DNA from: Nocardioides rubriscoriae
GTDB lineage: Bacteria > Actinomycetota > Actinomycetes > Propionibacteriales > Nocardioidaceae
NCBI RefSeq assembly: GCF_008087085.1
Contig: NZ_VIYJ01000016.1
Span: forward strand, 1 to 64,000
DNA length: 64,000 nt
Direction of reading: 5' to 3'
The notes under the pieces are model-generated. The model saw only the letters and a program-made list of their open reading frames with translations. It searched no databases and was not told the origin of the DNA. Within the stretch, counting starts at the first letter, position 1, and the number at the start of each line of letters is the position of its first letter. Of this stretch, positions 7,795-15,810 are shown piece by piece. A program made the position numbers and the translations under genes.

Positions 7795-8784
7795 TCAGCG
7801 GTCGATCATCTTCTCCATCGCCTCGGAGTAGCGGTGACCCACGACCTCGACCGCCGCGATCGCGGACTCGAGGTCAGCCAGGTCGGCGGGGGTCAGCTCG
7901 ACGTCGGCAGCGCCGATGTTCTCCGCGACCCGCGACGTACGTCGGGTGCCCGGGATCGGCACGACCCAGGGCTGCTGCGCCAGCAGCCAGGCCAGGGCGA
8001 CCTGGCCGGGCGTGGCGCCCTTGTCGGCGCCCAGGCGCGCGAGCAGGTCGACGACGGCCTGGTTGGCCGCCCGGGCCTCGGGCGCGAAGCGCGGCAGCGA
8101 CGTCCGGATGTCGTTGCTGTCGAACGACGTGTCGCTGGTGATGGCGCCGGTCAGGAAGCCGCGCCCGAGGGGGCTGAACGCCACCAGGCCGATGCCGAGC
8201 CCGTCGAGCACCGGGATGATCTCGGCCTCCAGGTCGCGCCACCACAACGAGTACTCGCTCTGCAAGGCGGTCACCGGCTGCACGGCGTGGGCGCGGCGGA
8301 TCGTGTCGACGCCGGCCTCGGACAGCCCGAAGTGACGCACCTTGCCGGCCGCGATCAGCTCCTGCACGGTCCCGGCGACCTCCTCGATCGGGACGGCGGG
8401 GTCGACGCGGTGCTGGTAGAGCAGGTCGATGTGGTCGAGGCCCAGGCGCCGCAGCGAGCCGTCGACGGCCGCGCGGACGTGGTCGGGGGTGCTGTCGAGC
8501 CCACCGGTCTGCCGGCCGTCGGCGTCGAAGGCGAAGCCGAACTTGGTGGCGATGACGACCTGGTCGCGGACCGGCGCGAGCGCCGCCCCGACCAGCTCCT
8601 CGTTGACGAAGGGGCCGTAGACCTCGGCGGTGTCGAAGAACGTGACGCCGAGCTCGACGGCGTCACGCAGCACCGTGGTCATCTCCGCGGTGTCGCTGGC
8701 CGGTCCGAAGCCGTGGCTCATGCCCATGCAGCCCAGGCCGATCGCCGAGACCTCGAGGCCCTGTCCGAGAGTGCGTGTGTCCAT
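7795..8784 (-). CDS. Aldo/keto reductase
   Basis: 329 aa. AKR signatures: GLGCMGMSHGFG at the N-terminus, FFDTAEVYGPFVNEELVG with the catalytic Asp and Tyr, LDHIDLLYQHRVDP with the active-site His, and the cofactor-binding end PIPGTRR. The layout matches the AKR13-like NADPH-dependent 'GMS' subgroup common in actinobacteria. Monocistronic: hairpin DNA separates it from the secreted-protein gene upstream, and its 3' side faces the hemerythrin gene. Physiological substrate unknown. Confidence 0.92.
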   Translation of the reverse strand: MDTRTLGQGLEVSAIGLGCMGMSHGFGPASDTAEMTTVLRDAVELGVTFFDTAEVYGPFVNEELVGAALAPVRDQVVIATKFGFAFDADGRQTGGLDSTPDHVRAAVDGSLRRLGLDHIDLLYQHRVDPAVPIEEVAGTVQELIAAGKVRHFGLSEAGVDTIRRAHAVQPVTALQSEYSLWWRDLEAEIIPVLDGLGIGLVAFSPLGRGFLTGAITSDTSFDSNDIRTSLPRFAPEARAANQAVVDLLARLGADKGATPGQVALAWLLAQQPWVVPIPGTRRTSRVAENIGAADVELTPADLADLESAIAAVEVVGHRYSEAMEKMIDR

Positions 8785-8816
8785 GTCCCGAACCTACGAC
8801 GCCGCCGGACGCGACA

Positions 8817-8851
8817 GGAGCCGGCCGCACCACGAGGGTGCTGCCGGCTCC
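8817..8851 (-). terminator. Stem-loop between two minus-strand genes
   Basis: GGAGCCGGC (8817-8825) pairs exactly with GCCGGCTCC (8843-8851). Inner GCAC/GTGC extends the fold after a one-base mismatch. It lies between the coiled-coil gene's stop and the aldo/keto reductase start, so it is a plausible factor-independent-like terminator, though without a T-tract. Confidence 0.55.
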
Positions 8852-8877
8852 CATGGGGGTCGCCGCTGCCGGGTCGG

Positions 8878-9282
8878 TCAGGGGGCGGGCTGCTCGGTGG
8901 GCTGCTCGGCCTGGCAGGCGTCGAGGCGGGCCTGCGCGCGGGCGACGCGCTGCTGCTGGGCACGCTTGGTCTGCTTGGCCTCCGCACGCGCGTCCTTGGC
9001 CTTGGCCAGGGCGCGCTCGGCGCGCTTCTCCTCGCGCGGGGTGTCAGCAGCCTCGACGTCGTCCTTGGCCTTCTTGACCCGGGCCTGCTGCTTGGCGAAG
9101 ACCGCGGTGACGCGGGCCAGGGCGTCCTCGGCCCGGTCGACCTGCGCCTGCTGGTCGGCGCACGGGGCGGCGGCCGGGTCGCCGGCGGCCTCGTCGGCGT
9201 ACGACGCGGGGACGGCGCCCAGGGAGGCGAAGGTCATCGTCAGGCCGGCGACGACGCCGGCGACACGGGTAGCGGTGTGCAT
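8878..9282 (-). CDS. Secreted coiled-coil protein, unknown function
   Basis: 134 aa with an N-terminal signal peptide (hydrophobic stretch to about residue 25, plausible cleavage after ASYA). A long charged Ala/Lys/Arg/Gln/Glu helix (about 45-118) follows, predicted coiled coil. Two Cys (in APCADQQ and LDACQAEQ) bracket the helix and could form a disulfide closing a hairpin. The Pro/Glu tail is TEQPAP-like. No enzyme motif. Length and form resemble small exported actinobacterial proteins of unknown role. Confidence 0.75.
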   Translation of the reverse strand: MHTATRVAGVVAGLTMTFASLGAVPASYADEAAGDPAAAPCADQQAQVDRAEDALARVTAVFAKQQARVKKAKDDVEAADTPREEKRAERALAKAKDARAEAKQTKRAQQQRVARAQARLDACQAEQPTEQPAP

Positions 9283-9401
9283 GAGTGCTCCTGATGGTCC
9301 GAAGATGTTGGTGGGGGGGGTTCGAGGCCTACCTCCCGCGCACCGTGACCTGCGTTACACGGGGTCCAGAAATTGCTTGCAGTGGTCTGGACAGGCCCGG
9401 C

Positions 9402-9989
9402 TCAGGTAGGGGTCAGGTCGGCCCGGCTCGCGGCGATCCGCTCGAGCCGACGCAGCCCGCGGTGCCGGGCGACCCGGACGGCGACCTGGGTCATGCCGAG
9501 CGCGACGGCCGCTCCCTGCGTGTCGAGGCCGAGGCCGTCGATGAGGCCGACCACGTCGCGCTCGCGTGGCGGCAGGCTCTCGAGCGTGTGGCGCACCCAG
9601 TCGTGGGTGTCGATCGCCAGGGTCGGGTCGGCGACGGTCTCGAGGTGGTCGCCGACCTCGCTGACCTCACCGGGCGCCGTACGCCGGCGGTCGGACCGCT
9701 CCTTGGCGCGGAAGCTGATCTTGCGGGCGATGCCGAACAGCCATCCGGCGAACTCCGACGACGTCCCGTCGAAGTCGGCGATCTTGCTGGCCGCCACGAG
9801 CCACGCGTCGGCGGCGACGTCGTCGGCGGTGAGGGCGGCGTCGCCGGTCGGGCGCAGCCGTAGCCACGCGACAAGACGCCCGGCGTGCTCTCGGTAGAGC
9901 TCTCGCCAGGCGTCCGGGTCGCCGTCCTTGGCCCGTGCGACGAGGTCGTCGTCGGGGGAGCCGGACGGCTCGAGGGGGGGCTCAGCCAT
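9402..9989 (-). CDS. ECF-type RNA polymerase sigma factor
   Basis: 195 aa. Region 2 is seen in WRELYREHAGRLVAWLRLR, DVAADAWLVAASKIADFDG and FAGWLFGIARKISF. Region 4 is seen in LPPRERDVVGLIDGLGLDTQG and VALGMTQVAVRVARHRGLRRL. It directs RNA polymerase to an unknown regulon. Its ATG overlaps the end of the upstream Pro-rich TM gene by 8 bp, so the two are probably translationally coupled; the membrane partner may act as its anti-sigma factor. GTG at 9995 is an alternative start. Confidence 0.9.
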   Translation of the reverse strand: MAEPPLEPSGSPDDDLVARAKDGDPDAWRELYREHAGRLVAWLRLRPTGDAALTADDVAADAWLVAASKIADFDGTSSEFAGWLFGIARKISFRAKERSDRRRTAPGEVSEVGDHLETVADPTLAIDTHDWVRHTLESLPPRERDVVGLIDGLGLDTQGAAVALGMTQVAVRVARHRGLRRLERIAASRADLTPT

Positions 9990-10671
9990 GCACACCCTGG
10001 CCAGTGACCGGGGTGGGGTGGGGAGCTGTGGTCGCGGCTGGCGGGCCGGACTGGCTCGACGGACCGGGCTCCGGCTTGGGCGGCTTGGGCGGCTTGGGCG
10101 GCTTGTCGGGCTTGTCGGGGCGGTCCGGACGGTCCGGGCGGTCGGGCCGGTCCGGGCGCGGCGGGCGGTCGGGCCGCGGCGGTGCGGGTACGTCGGGTCG
10201 CGGCGGCTGGGTGGGCTGCGCGGGACGGGTCGGCTGGTCGGGCCGGTCCGGCTGGCCGGACCCGGGCCCACCGGGGCGGGGGGTGCGGGGGGTCTCGCCG
10301 GGGGCGGGCTGGCCGGTCGCGGGACCGGTGCCGGGGACGCCGGTCGGGCCCGACGGGTCGGTCGGGTCCGTCGGGCCGGTGGGGTCGGTGGTGTCGGTGC
10401 TGTCGGGCGTGCCCGGGTCGGCGGGAGCGGTCGGGGACTGCTCCAGCGTCGGGGCCGGCAGCCCCGGGACGGTGATCGCGCCGGTGGCCCAGGCGGCGCC
10501 CACGGACAGGAACAGGGCCCCCAGCGCGGTCGAGAGCAACGTGACCACCCGGTGCCGGGCGCGCCGCGTGGGGGTGCTGGCCCGGGCGAGCACCGCCAGG
10601 CGGTGCACCAGGTCGTCGGGGGGCTCGACCGGGGGCACGTCGAGCCGGAGGTCTCGCGGGCGGGGGTTCAT
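9982..10671 (-). CDS. Single-TM protein with long Pro-rich extracellular tail; candidate anti-sigma partner
   Basis: 229 aa from ATG 10671 (GTG 10680 is an alternative). A ~45-residue cytosolic part precedes one TM helix (about 43-65; TLLSTALGALFLSVGAAW). About 160 low-complexity residues follow: TDPTGPTDPTDPSGPTG, then repeated RPD/PDRPD units and a PKPPKPPKPE run. Such tails span the cell wall. The inner part (PVEPPDDLVHRLAVLARAS) resembles short anti-sigma N-termini, but no zinc-binding HxxxCxxC is present. Immediately upstream of, and overlapping, the sigma gene. Function inferred from context only. Confidence 0.72.
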   Translation of the reverse strand: MNPRPRDLRLDVPPVEPPDDLVHRLAVLARASTPTRRARHRVVTLLSTALGALFLSVGAAWATGAITVPGLPAPTLEQSPTAPADPGTPDSTDTTDPTGPTDPTDPSGPTGVPGTGPATGQPAPGETPRTPRPGGPGSGQPDRPDQPTRPAQPTQPPRPDVPAPPRPDRPPRPDRPDRPDRPDRPDKPDKPPKPPKPPKPEPGPSSQSGPPAATTAPHPTPVTGQGVHG

Positions 10672-10806
10672 CGGGGACACAGTCCGATCGTCGGGTGGGG
10701 CGTGGCGCGTTGCTGATCATCTCCTCCCGTGGCCCCGCCCGGGTGTTACAGCCGCGATCCCGGTCGAGAGGGCCCGACCGGGGGACCCCGAGGGCAGCGT
10801 CGGCTG

Positions 10807-11682
10807 TCACCCGAGGGCACCCACCATCGCCGCGATCGCCGCGCGCGCGCTGACGGCCGGGCGACCGAGCACCCGCTCCAGGGTCGGGTCGTCGGCCACG
10901 AGCTCACCGGCACGCGCGGCACGGAACATGCCGAGCGTGAAGTCGGCCGCTGCCGGCGGCATGCCTCCCGCGACCGCCGCGTGCTTCCAGGCGTCGTCGC
11001 CGACGACCTCGCGCTCGACCGGGCGTCCCAGGACCTCTGCGGCGATCTCGGCGACCGCGGCGAGGTCGAGCGGGCCCGGGGCTGTCAGCGGTGGGGTCAG
11101 CCCGTCGAGCCCTTCGAGCCCCGCGTCGCCGACGAGCGCGGCGGCCGCCACCTCGGCGAGGTCGTCGTGGTGGGTCCACGAGACCGGGCCGTCCTCGGGC
11201 AGCACCAGGCGCCCGGACGCAACGGCGTCGCCGAGGAAGTGGGCCAGGGTGCTGACGTAGAACCCGTTGCGCAGGGCGGTGAAGGGCAGGCCGTGCCCGA
11301 CCAGGTGGGCCTCGACCGCCGCGTGGGTGTGCTGGGGGGCGAAGGCCGACGTCGGGGACGAGGCCTGGTGGCTGGTGTAGAGCACCCGCTCGGCCCCGGC
11401 GGCTCGCGCGGCCTCGATCGCGGCCACGTTGGCGGCGACGGCGCCCGGCCCACGGATCGAGGCTGACACGACGAGCACGCGCCGTGCCCCCTCGAAGGCG
11501 TGCGTCAGGGTGGCGGGATCGGTGAAGTCGCCGACACGCACCCGGACGCCTCTGTCCGCCAGGCCCCGGGCGGCCGCCTGGTCGCGCACGCTCACGGCGA
11601 CCTCCTCGGCCGGTACTCGGGCCAGGACGCGCCCGACGACCCGTGATCCGAGCTGTCCGGTCGCACCGGTGATGACGAGCAT
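10807..11682 (-). CDS. NmrA-like NAD(P)H-binding reductase (quinone reductase type)
   Basis: 291 aa atypical SDR. It starts MLVITGATGQLGSRV (GxxGxxG dinucleotide motif) and carries RVGDFTDPATL, LVVSASIRGPGAV and a C-terminal segment LGRPVEREVVGDDAW, as in QorB/YtfG-type NAD(P)H:quinone reductases. ATG 11682 has GGAGG 5 bp upstream. It is divergent from a TetR gene across an 82-bp gap with a clear inverted-repeat operator, so it is the likely target of that repressor. Probable role: detoxification of quinones or other electrophiles. Confidence 0.9.
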   Translation of the reverse strand: MLVITGATGQLGSRVVGRVLARVPAEEVAVSVRDQAAARGLADRGVRVRVGDFTDPATLTHAFEGARRVLVVSASIRGPGAVAANVAAIEAARAAGAERVLYTSHQASSPTSAFAPQHTHAAVEAHLVGHGLPFTALRNGFYVSTLAHFLGDAVASGRLVLPEDGPVSWTHHDDLAEVAAAALVGDAGLEGLDGLTPPLTAPGPLDLAAVAEIAAEVLGRPVEREVVGDDAWKHAAVAGGMPPAAADFTLGMFRAARAGELVADDPTLERVLGRPAVSARAAIAAMVGALG

Positions 11683-11695
11683 GGCCGCCTCCTGT

Positions 11696-11740
11696 TTCCG
11701 TTGATATCGCCACCACGCTAACGCTGGAATATCAACGGAA
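11696..11740. promoter_or_regulatory. Inverted-repeat operator between TetR and reductase genes
   Basis: TTCCGTTGATAT (11696-11707) is exactly repeated in inverse as ATATCAACGGAA (11729-11740), centres 33 bp apart (about three helical turns). It is the only AT-rich patch nearby and lies in the short divergent intergenic gap. A related half (CGATAACATTGAT) precedes the TetR start. Best read as the binding site of the adjacent TetR repressor, controlling both genes. Confidence 0.75.
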
Positions 11741-11764
11741 GCAAGACGTCGATAACATTGATGG

Positions 11765-12508
11765 ATGACCATCGACGCCGGCCCCGGCCCCGACGACACG
11801 CGCGAGCGGATCGTCGAGGCCGCCGCCCGACTCCTGCGGGAGCACGGAGCGCGGGCGCTCACCACGCGCGCCGTGGCCCGCGCCGCGGCCGTCCAGGCGC
11901 CCGCGATCTACCGTCTCTTCGGCGACAAGGACGGCCTGGTGGAGGCCGTCGCGGAGCACGTGATGGCGACCTACGTCGCCGCCAAGCGCGCGGCCGCGGC
12001 CTCCACCGAGGTCGACCCCGTCACCGACCTGCGCGAGGGCTGGCGCATGCACGTCGACTTCTGCCTGGCCAACCCCGAGCTCCACGCGCTGCTCGGCGGG
12101 CCTGCGCGCAGCGAGCCCTCACCCGCGACCCGGGCGGGCATCGAGGTGCTGCGCGCCCGGCTGCGCCGCCTCGCTTCGGCGGGTTTGCTCCGCGTCGACG
12201 AGGACCGTGCCCTGGGCCTGGTCCGTGCGGCCGGTGCGGGCACCGTCACCGCGCTCCTCGAGACCCCGGCGGCCAGGCGCGACCCGGGGCTCGCCGAGGC
12301 CGTGCTCGACGCCGTGACGGCCGCGATCCTGACGCCCGGGGCCGCGCCGGACGACGGGCGTGGCGGCGACGACCGGCTGACGACGGCGGTCGTCACCCTG
12401 GCGGCCCTGCTGCCGGAGCTGCCCGCGCTCACCGACGCCGAACGGACGCTGATGGGGGAGTGGCTGGCACGTTCCCTGCGGTCGCTGCGTTCGCTGGGCG
12501 ACACCTGA
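11765..12508 (+). CDS. TetR/AcrR-family transcriptional regulator
   Basis: 247 aa. N-terminal TetR helix-turn-helix: DTRERIVEAAARLLREHGA, LTTRAVARAAAV and APAIYRLFGDKDGLVEAV. A variable C-terminal ligand domain follows. ATG 11765 lies within a few bases of the AT-rich patch and has no Shine-Dalgarno, so the transcript may be leaderless. Likely autoregulates and represses the divergent NmrA-like reductase through the inverted repeat at 11696-11740. Inducer unknown. Confidence 0.92.
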   Translation: MTIDAGPGPDDTRERIVEAAARLLREHGARALTTRAVARAAAVQAPAIYRLFGDKDGLVEAVAEHVMATYVAAKRAAAASTEVDPVTDLREGWRMHVDFCLANPELHALLGGPARSEPSPATRAGIEVLRARLRRLASAGLLRVDEDRALGLVRAAGAGTVTALLETPAARRDPGLAEAVLDAVTAAILTPGAAPDDGRGGDDRLTTAVVTLAALLPELPALTDAERTLMGEWLARSLRSLRSLGDT

Positions 12509-12610
12509 GGCCGCGCGACCCTTCTCACCCGCAGGTGCGGTTTCGGGCGGTGGTGGGGCGGGGATCAACTACCCGTGCGCGCAGTGGCGCACGCGACGAA
12601 AGGTGCACCC

Positions 12611-12817
12611 ATGAGGCTCCAGCTCATCCTGTCCAGCGCGACCACCGCCGACCAGGTGATCAGCTCGTTGACCGCGCTGGGTCACGCCGCGGCTCCGCAC
12701 CCCGACGTCCCGGGTGGGGTCGTCGTCGAGGGTCTCGACCCGTTCGACGCCTCGACGGTGCACCGCATCGCGGCGATGATCGACCACCCTGCCGCCCGTA
12801 CGGCTGTTCCGGCCTGA
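12611..12817 (+). CDS. Small hypothetical protein (68 aa)
   Basis: Begins MRLQLILSSATTADQVISSLTALGH and carries GVVVEGLDPFDASTVHRIAAMID. The fold is likely a small beta-alpha-beta unit; no signal or TM segment. ATG 12611 is preceded by GAAAGGTG at proper spacing, favouring it over the longer frame from 12575. It faces the LOV-phosphatase gene tail to tail (37-bp gap). No family recognised. Confidence 0.6.
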   Translation: MRLQLILSSATTADQVISSLTALGHAAAPHPDVPGGVVVEGLDPFDASTVHRIAAMIDHPAARTAVPA

Positions 12818-12853
12818 CGCGCCCCGGAGCCGCGTGCTCGCGCCGGCTGGCCG

Positions 12854-15016
12854 TCACTCGAGCGTGACGGCCAGGACCGCGATGTCGTCGTCGCGGTCGC
12901 TGCCGCCCATGACGGCCAGGACGTGGTCGCACAGCCCGTCGACGTCGGCAGGTGCCTCGCCCACGGCGACGAGCAGCCGGGCCAGGCCCTCGTCCATCGC
13001 CTCGCGGCGCCGCTCGACCAGCCCGTCGGTGTAGGCCAGCACCGTGGACCCGCGCGGCAGGAGCACCTCGTGCTGGGTCCGGGTGCTCTCGGCGAGCCCG
13101 AGCAGCACGTCGTTGTGGGTGATGGACAGCGTCTCGGCGCTGCCGTCGGGGCGGCGTACGAGAAGCGGCGGGTGCCCGGCGCTGGTCCAGGTCAGGCGCC
13201 ACCCGTCGCCGTGACGGGTGGCGTGGGCGAAGGCGGCGGTGGCGATGGTGGGCATGCCCAGCCCCAGCATCAGGTGGTCGACCTGCTCGAGGACGGCGGC
13301 CGGTCGGGCGTAGTTGTCGTAGGCCGCGGCGCGCAGCAGTCCCTTGAGGTGGCCCATGGCCGCCGCGGAGAGGATGTCGTGGCCGGTGACGTCGCCGATG
13401 GCGATGCCGATGCCGGCGTCGCGCAGGTCGAGCAGCTCGTAGAAGTCGCCGCCGATCTCGGCTCCGGACTGGTTGGCGACGTAGCGGGCCGCCGCCGTGA
13501 CCGACTCGATGCGGGGCAGCTCGGGCAGGAGGCTGTGCTGGAGCACCTCGGCGATGCGGGCCTGGGCCCGGTAGAGCGCGACGTTCTCGAGGATCAGCCC
13601 GGCGCGGCGGCCCAGGTCGACGGCCATGGTGACGTCCTCGTCGTCGAACGCCGCGCGGTCGCCGGTGCGCACCAGCACCAGGACGTCCCGCACCGCGGAG
13701 CGACCGGTGAGGGCGACGAGCATGGCCTCGCGCCCCTCGAGGCTCCGGGTGAGCTCGGTCAGCGACAGGTCCTGGAGGTAGCCAGCCCGCTCGCGCAGGC
13801 TCGAGGGCTGGTCGAGGTCGCCGATGATCCGGACCTCCTTGCCGTCGAGGAGCAGCTCGGCCAGGTTGCCGTCACGCAGGGCGTCGGGCAGCACCTCGAC
13901 GTAGGCGTCGACCTCGGGCTGCCGGTGCGGGTGGCGGTGCCGTCCGGCCATCCGCGAGGGCCCCTGGTCGCCGAGCGGGGCGTCGACCTGCAGCAGCAGG
14001 GCCCAGTCGGCGAGGTAGGGGACGACCAACGAGAGCAGCCGCTCGGCGCACTCGGTGGCGTCGAGGGTGCCGCTGAGGCGGTTGACCGCCTCGACGAGGA
14101 ACGACAGCCGGCCGCGGGCGGCCTCGGCGTCGGCGCGGGCCTCGCGCTCGGACTCCAGGGCGTGGCTGGTGCGCAGCTCGGACTCGACGCGCAGCGTCAC
14201 GTCGGTCTGGATGCCGACGTAGTGGGCGATGCGGCCCTCGAGGTCACGCACCGGGCTGAGGTCGACCTGGTTCCAGAAGGGCGTGCCGTCCTTGCGGTAG
14301 TTGAGCAGCGTGACGCTGGTGGAGACCCCCTGGGCGATCGCCTCGCGCATGCGACGCGGCCCGAACTCGTCGGTGTCCTCGCCCTGCAGGAAGCGGCAGT
14401 TGCGGCCCACGGCCTCGTCGAACTCGTAGCCGGTCGAGGCGGTGAAGGCCGGGTTGATCCACACCAGGGGCTGCTCTGGGTCGAGCGCGTCGGCGACGGT
14501 GAACGACAGGGCCGTCGCGCTCAGGGCGCGGTCGCGCAGCTCGCGCCCGACCAGGACGTCGTCGTCGACAACGGGAAGGACCGCGGGCAGGTCGTCGGGT
14601 GTGGTCGTGCCGGCACGCAGCGACGCGGCCCGGGAGTCGTTGAGCGGCAGCAGGACCACCAGGGCGTGCTGCTCGAGCATCGGTGCGCCGGCCATGGGCA
14701 TCGCCACCAGCCACAGCGGCACCCGCCGCGCCCCCATCGCGCTGCGCCGGGCGGCCGAGACGGCCTGACCGGCGACCGGCTCGCTGCGCGCGACCCGGGA
14801 GAGAGGGTGGTCGGTCTCGGAGAGCTGGGCGCCGTCGGGGTCGCGCAGCGCGGCCGCGTCGGACCACTTGTCGAGGTCGACGGGCAGGCCGATCCCGGGG
14901 GCCAGCTGCTGCGCGACGTCGTTGACGTGGACCACCTGGCGCGACGGCAGGTCGACGACCAGCACCGCTGCCGGTGCCTCGTCGAGCGCACCTACCTCGA
15001 GTCCGTCGTCCAGCAT
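12854..15016 (-). CDS. LOV-GAF-PP2C phosphatase: predicted blue-light photoreceptor
   Basis: 720 aa. The N-terminal ~130 residues are PAS-like. Residues ~165-275 are a textbook LOV domain: GRNCRFLQG (204-212) with the flavin-adduct Cys207, NYRKDGTPFWN with Asn239 and Asn249, and VGIQTDVT with the signalling Gln270. A charged helix (275-305) leads to a GAF-like domain (~305-485) and a C-terminal SpoIIE-type PP2C phosphatase (~510-720). All metal-ligand motifs are intact there: GGDFYE, GDVTGHD, YTDGLVER, DRDDDIAV. Predicted role: light-regulated Ser/Thr dephosphorylation, most likely of a STAS anti-sigma antagonist. Last gene of a minus-strand group after the LuxR gene (154-bp gap). Confidence 0.95.
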   Translation of the reverse strand: MLDDGLEVGALDEAPAAVLVVDLPSRQVVHVNDVAQQLAPGIGLPVDLDKWSDAAALRDPDGAQLSETDHPLSRVARSEPVAGQAVSAARRSAMGARRVPLWLVAMPMAGAPMLEQHALVVLLPLNDSRAASLRAGTTTPDDLPAVLPVVDDDVLVGRELRDRALSATALSFTVADALDPEQPLVWINPAFTASTGYEFDEAVGRNCRFLQGEDTDEFGPRRMREAIAQGVSTSVTLLNYRKDGTPFWNQVDLSPVRDLEGRIAHYVGIQTDVTLRVESELRTSHALESEREARADAEAARGRLSFLVEAVNRLSGTLDATECAERLLSLVVPYLADWALLLQVDAPLGDQGPSRMAGRHRHPHRQPEVDAYVEVLPDALRDGNLAELLLDGKEVRIIGDLDQPSSLRERAGYLQDLSLTELTRSLEGREAMLVALTGRSAVRDVLVLVRTGDRAAFDDEDVTMAVDLGRRAGLILENVALYRAQARIAEVLQHSLLPELPRIESVTAAARYVANQSGAEIGGDFYELLDLRDAGIGIAIGDVTGHDILSAAAMGHLKGLLRAAAYDNYARPAAVLEQVDHLMLGLGMPTIATAAFAHATRHGDGWRLTWTSAGHPPLLVRRPDGSAETLSITHNDVLLGLAESTRTQHEVLLPRGSTVLAYTDGLVERRREAMDEGLARLLVAVGEAPADVDGLCDHVLAVMGGSDRDDDIAVLAVTLE

Positions 15017-15170
15017 CTACCTGCGATCCCACCCTGTCCTGAGCCCGTGCCACGAAATGTTCGGGACCGAGTCTGCCGTACGGCGCAGGCGCTGGGCACA
15101 TCCGTCGCGGATCCCGGGGGGTGATTGTGGGGCACCGGAGGGGTGAATCTCGGCTCGGGGACGGCCTGTC

Positions 15171-15806
15171 TCAGCCCGACAGCGGCCGTGGGGGGTCGGC
15201 CGCGAACCCGTGGTGCACGCCCCACAGCACGGCCTGGGGACGCCGCGTCACCCCGATCTTGCGGTAGGCGGTGCGGATGTAGGTCTTGACCGAGTTGATG
15301 CTGAGGTAGAGGGTGCGCGCGATCTCCTCGTTGCTCAGGCCCTGGGTGATCAGCTCGAGCATCTCGACCTCGCGAGCGGTGAGGCCGTCGGGTCGCGGCG
15401 CGTTGCGGCCGGTCGCGGGACCCCCCTCGACGGTCACGGTGTAGTCGATGCGGTCGCCGGCGTGGATCGCGCGGATCGAGGCCAGCAGCCGGGCGACCGG
15501 CAGGTCCTTGGACAGCAACCCGGCGGCTCCCTGGGCGCGCGAGCGCACGGCGACGTCCTCGCTCACGGTCCACGAGAAGGCGATCAGCGTCGGACCGGGG
15601 TGGCCCGCGACCGGGCCGATGCCGTCGGGGACGCCGCGGTGGGGGTCGTAGAGCACGACGTCGGGCGGGGGCGAGCCGTGGCGGGAGCTGTCGATGGCGA
15701 CGGGGGTGAGGTCGGAGCCCGCGGCCCGCAGGATGGCCTCGACGCCCGCCACGACCACGGGCGCGTCCTCGGCCACCGCGACGCGCAGCGGACGACGCTG
15801 GCCCAT
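15171..15806 (-). CDS. LuxR/NarL-type regulator with atypical receiver
   Basis: 211 aa. Receiver-like domain (~6-120): AVAEDAPVVVAGVEAIL with an acidic pair, a candidate phospho-Asp in VVLYDPHRG, and Lys in LLSKDLP. C-terminal LuxR helix-turn-helix (~143-205): LTAREVEMLELITQGLSNEEIA and INSVKTYIRTAYRKIGV. The start ATG is 4 bp after the stop of the tri-domain gene, so the two are clearly cotranscribed. No histidine kinase is encoded nearby, so phosphorylation may come from elsewhere or not be used. It may be the output DNA-binding protein of the light-signalling group. Confidence 0.9.
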   Translation of the reverse strand: MGQRRPLRVAVAEDAPVVVAGVEAILRAAGSDLTPVAIDSSRHGSPPPDVVLYDPHRGVPDGIGPVAGHPGPTLIAFSWTVSEDVAVRSRAQGAAGLLSKDLPVARLLASIRAIHAGDRIDYTVTVEGGPATGRNAPRPDGLTAREVEMLELITQGLSNEEIARTLYLSINSVKTYIRTAYRKIGVTRRPQAVLWGVHHGFAADPPRPLSG

Positions 15807-15810
15807 CGAG

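Noticed and set aside
8878..9282. Coiled-coil gene as a NlpC/P60 or RipA-type hydrolase
   Set aside because: Only the coiled-coil part exists; no catalytic Cys/His domain follows.
12923..15124. 733-codon plus-strand frame antisense to the LOV phosphatase
   Set aside because: Gly/Val/Arg/His-rich shadow; the minus-strand protein has complete LOV and PP2C motifs.
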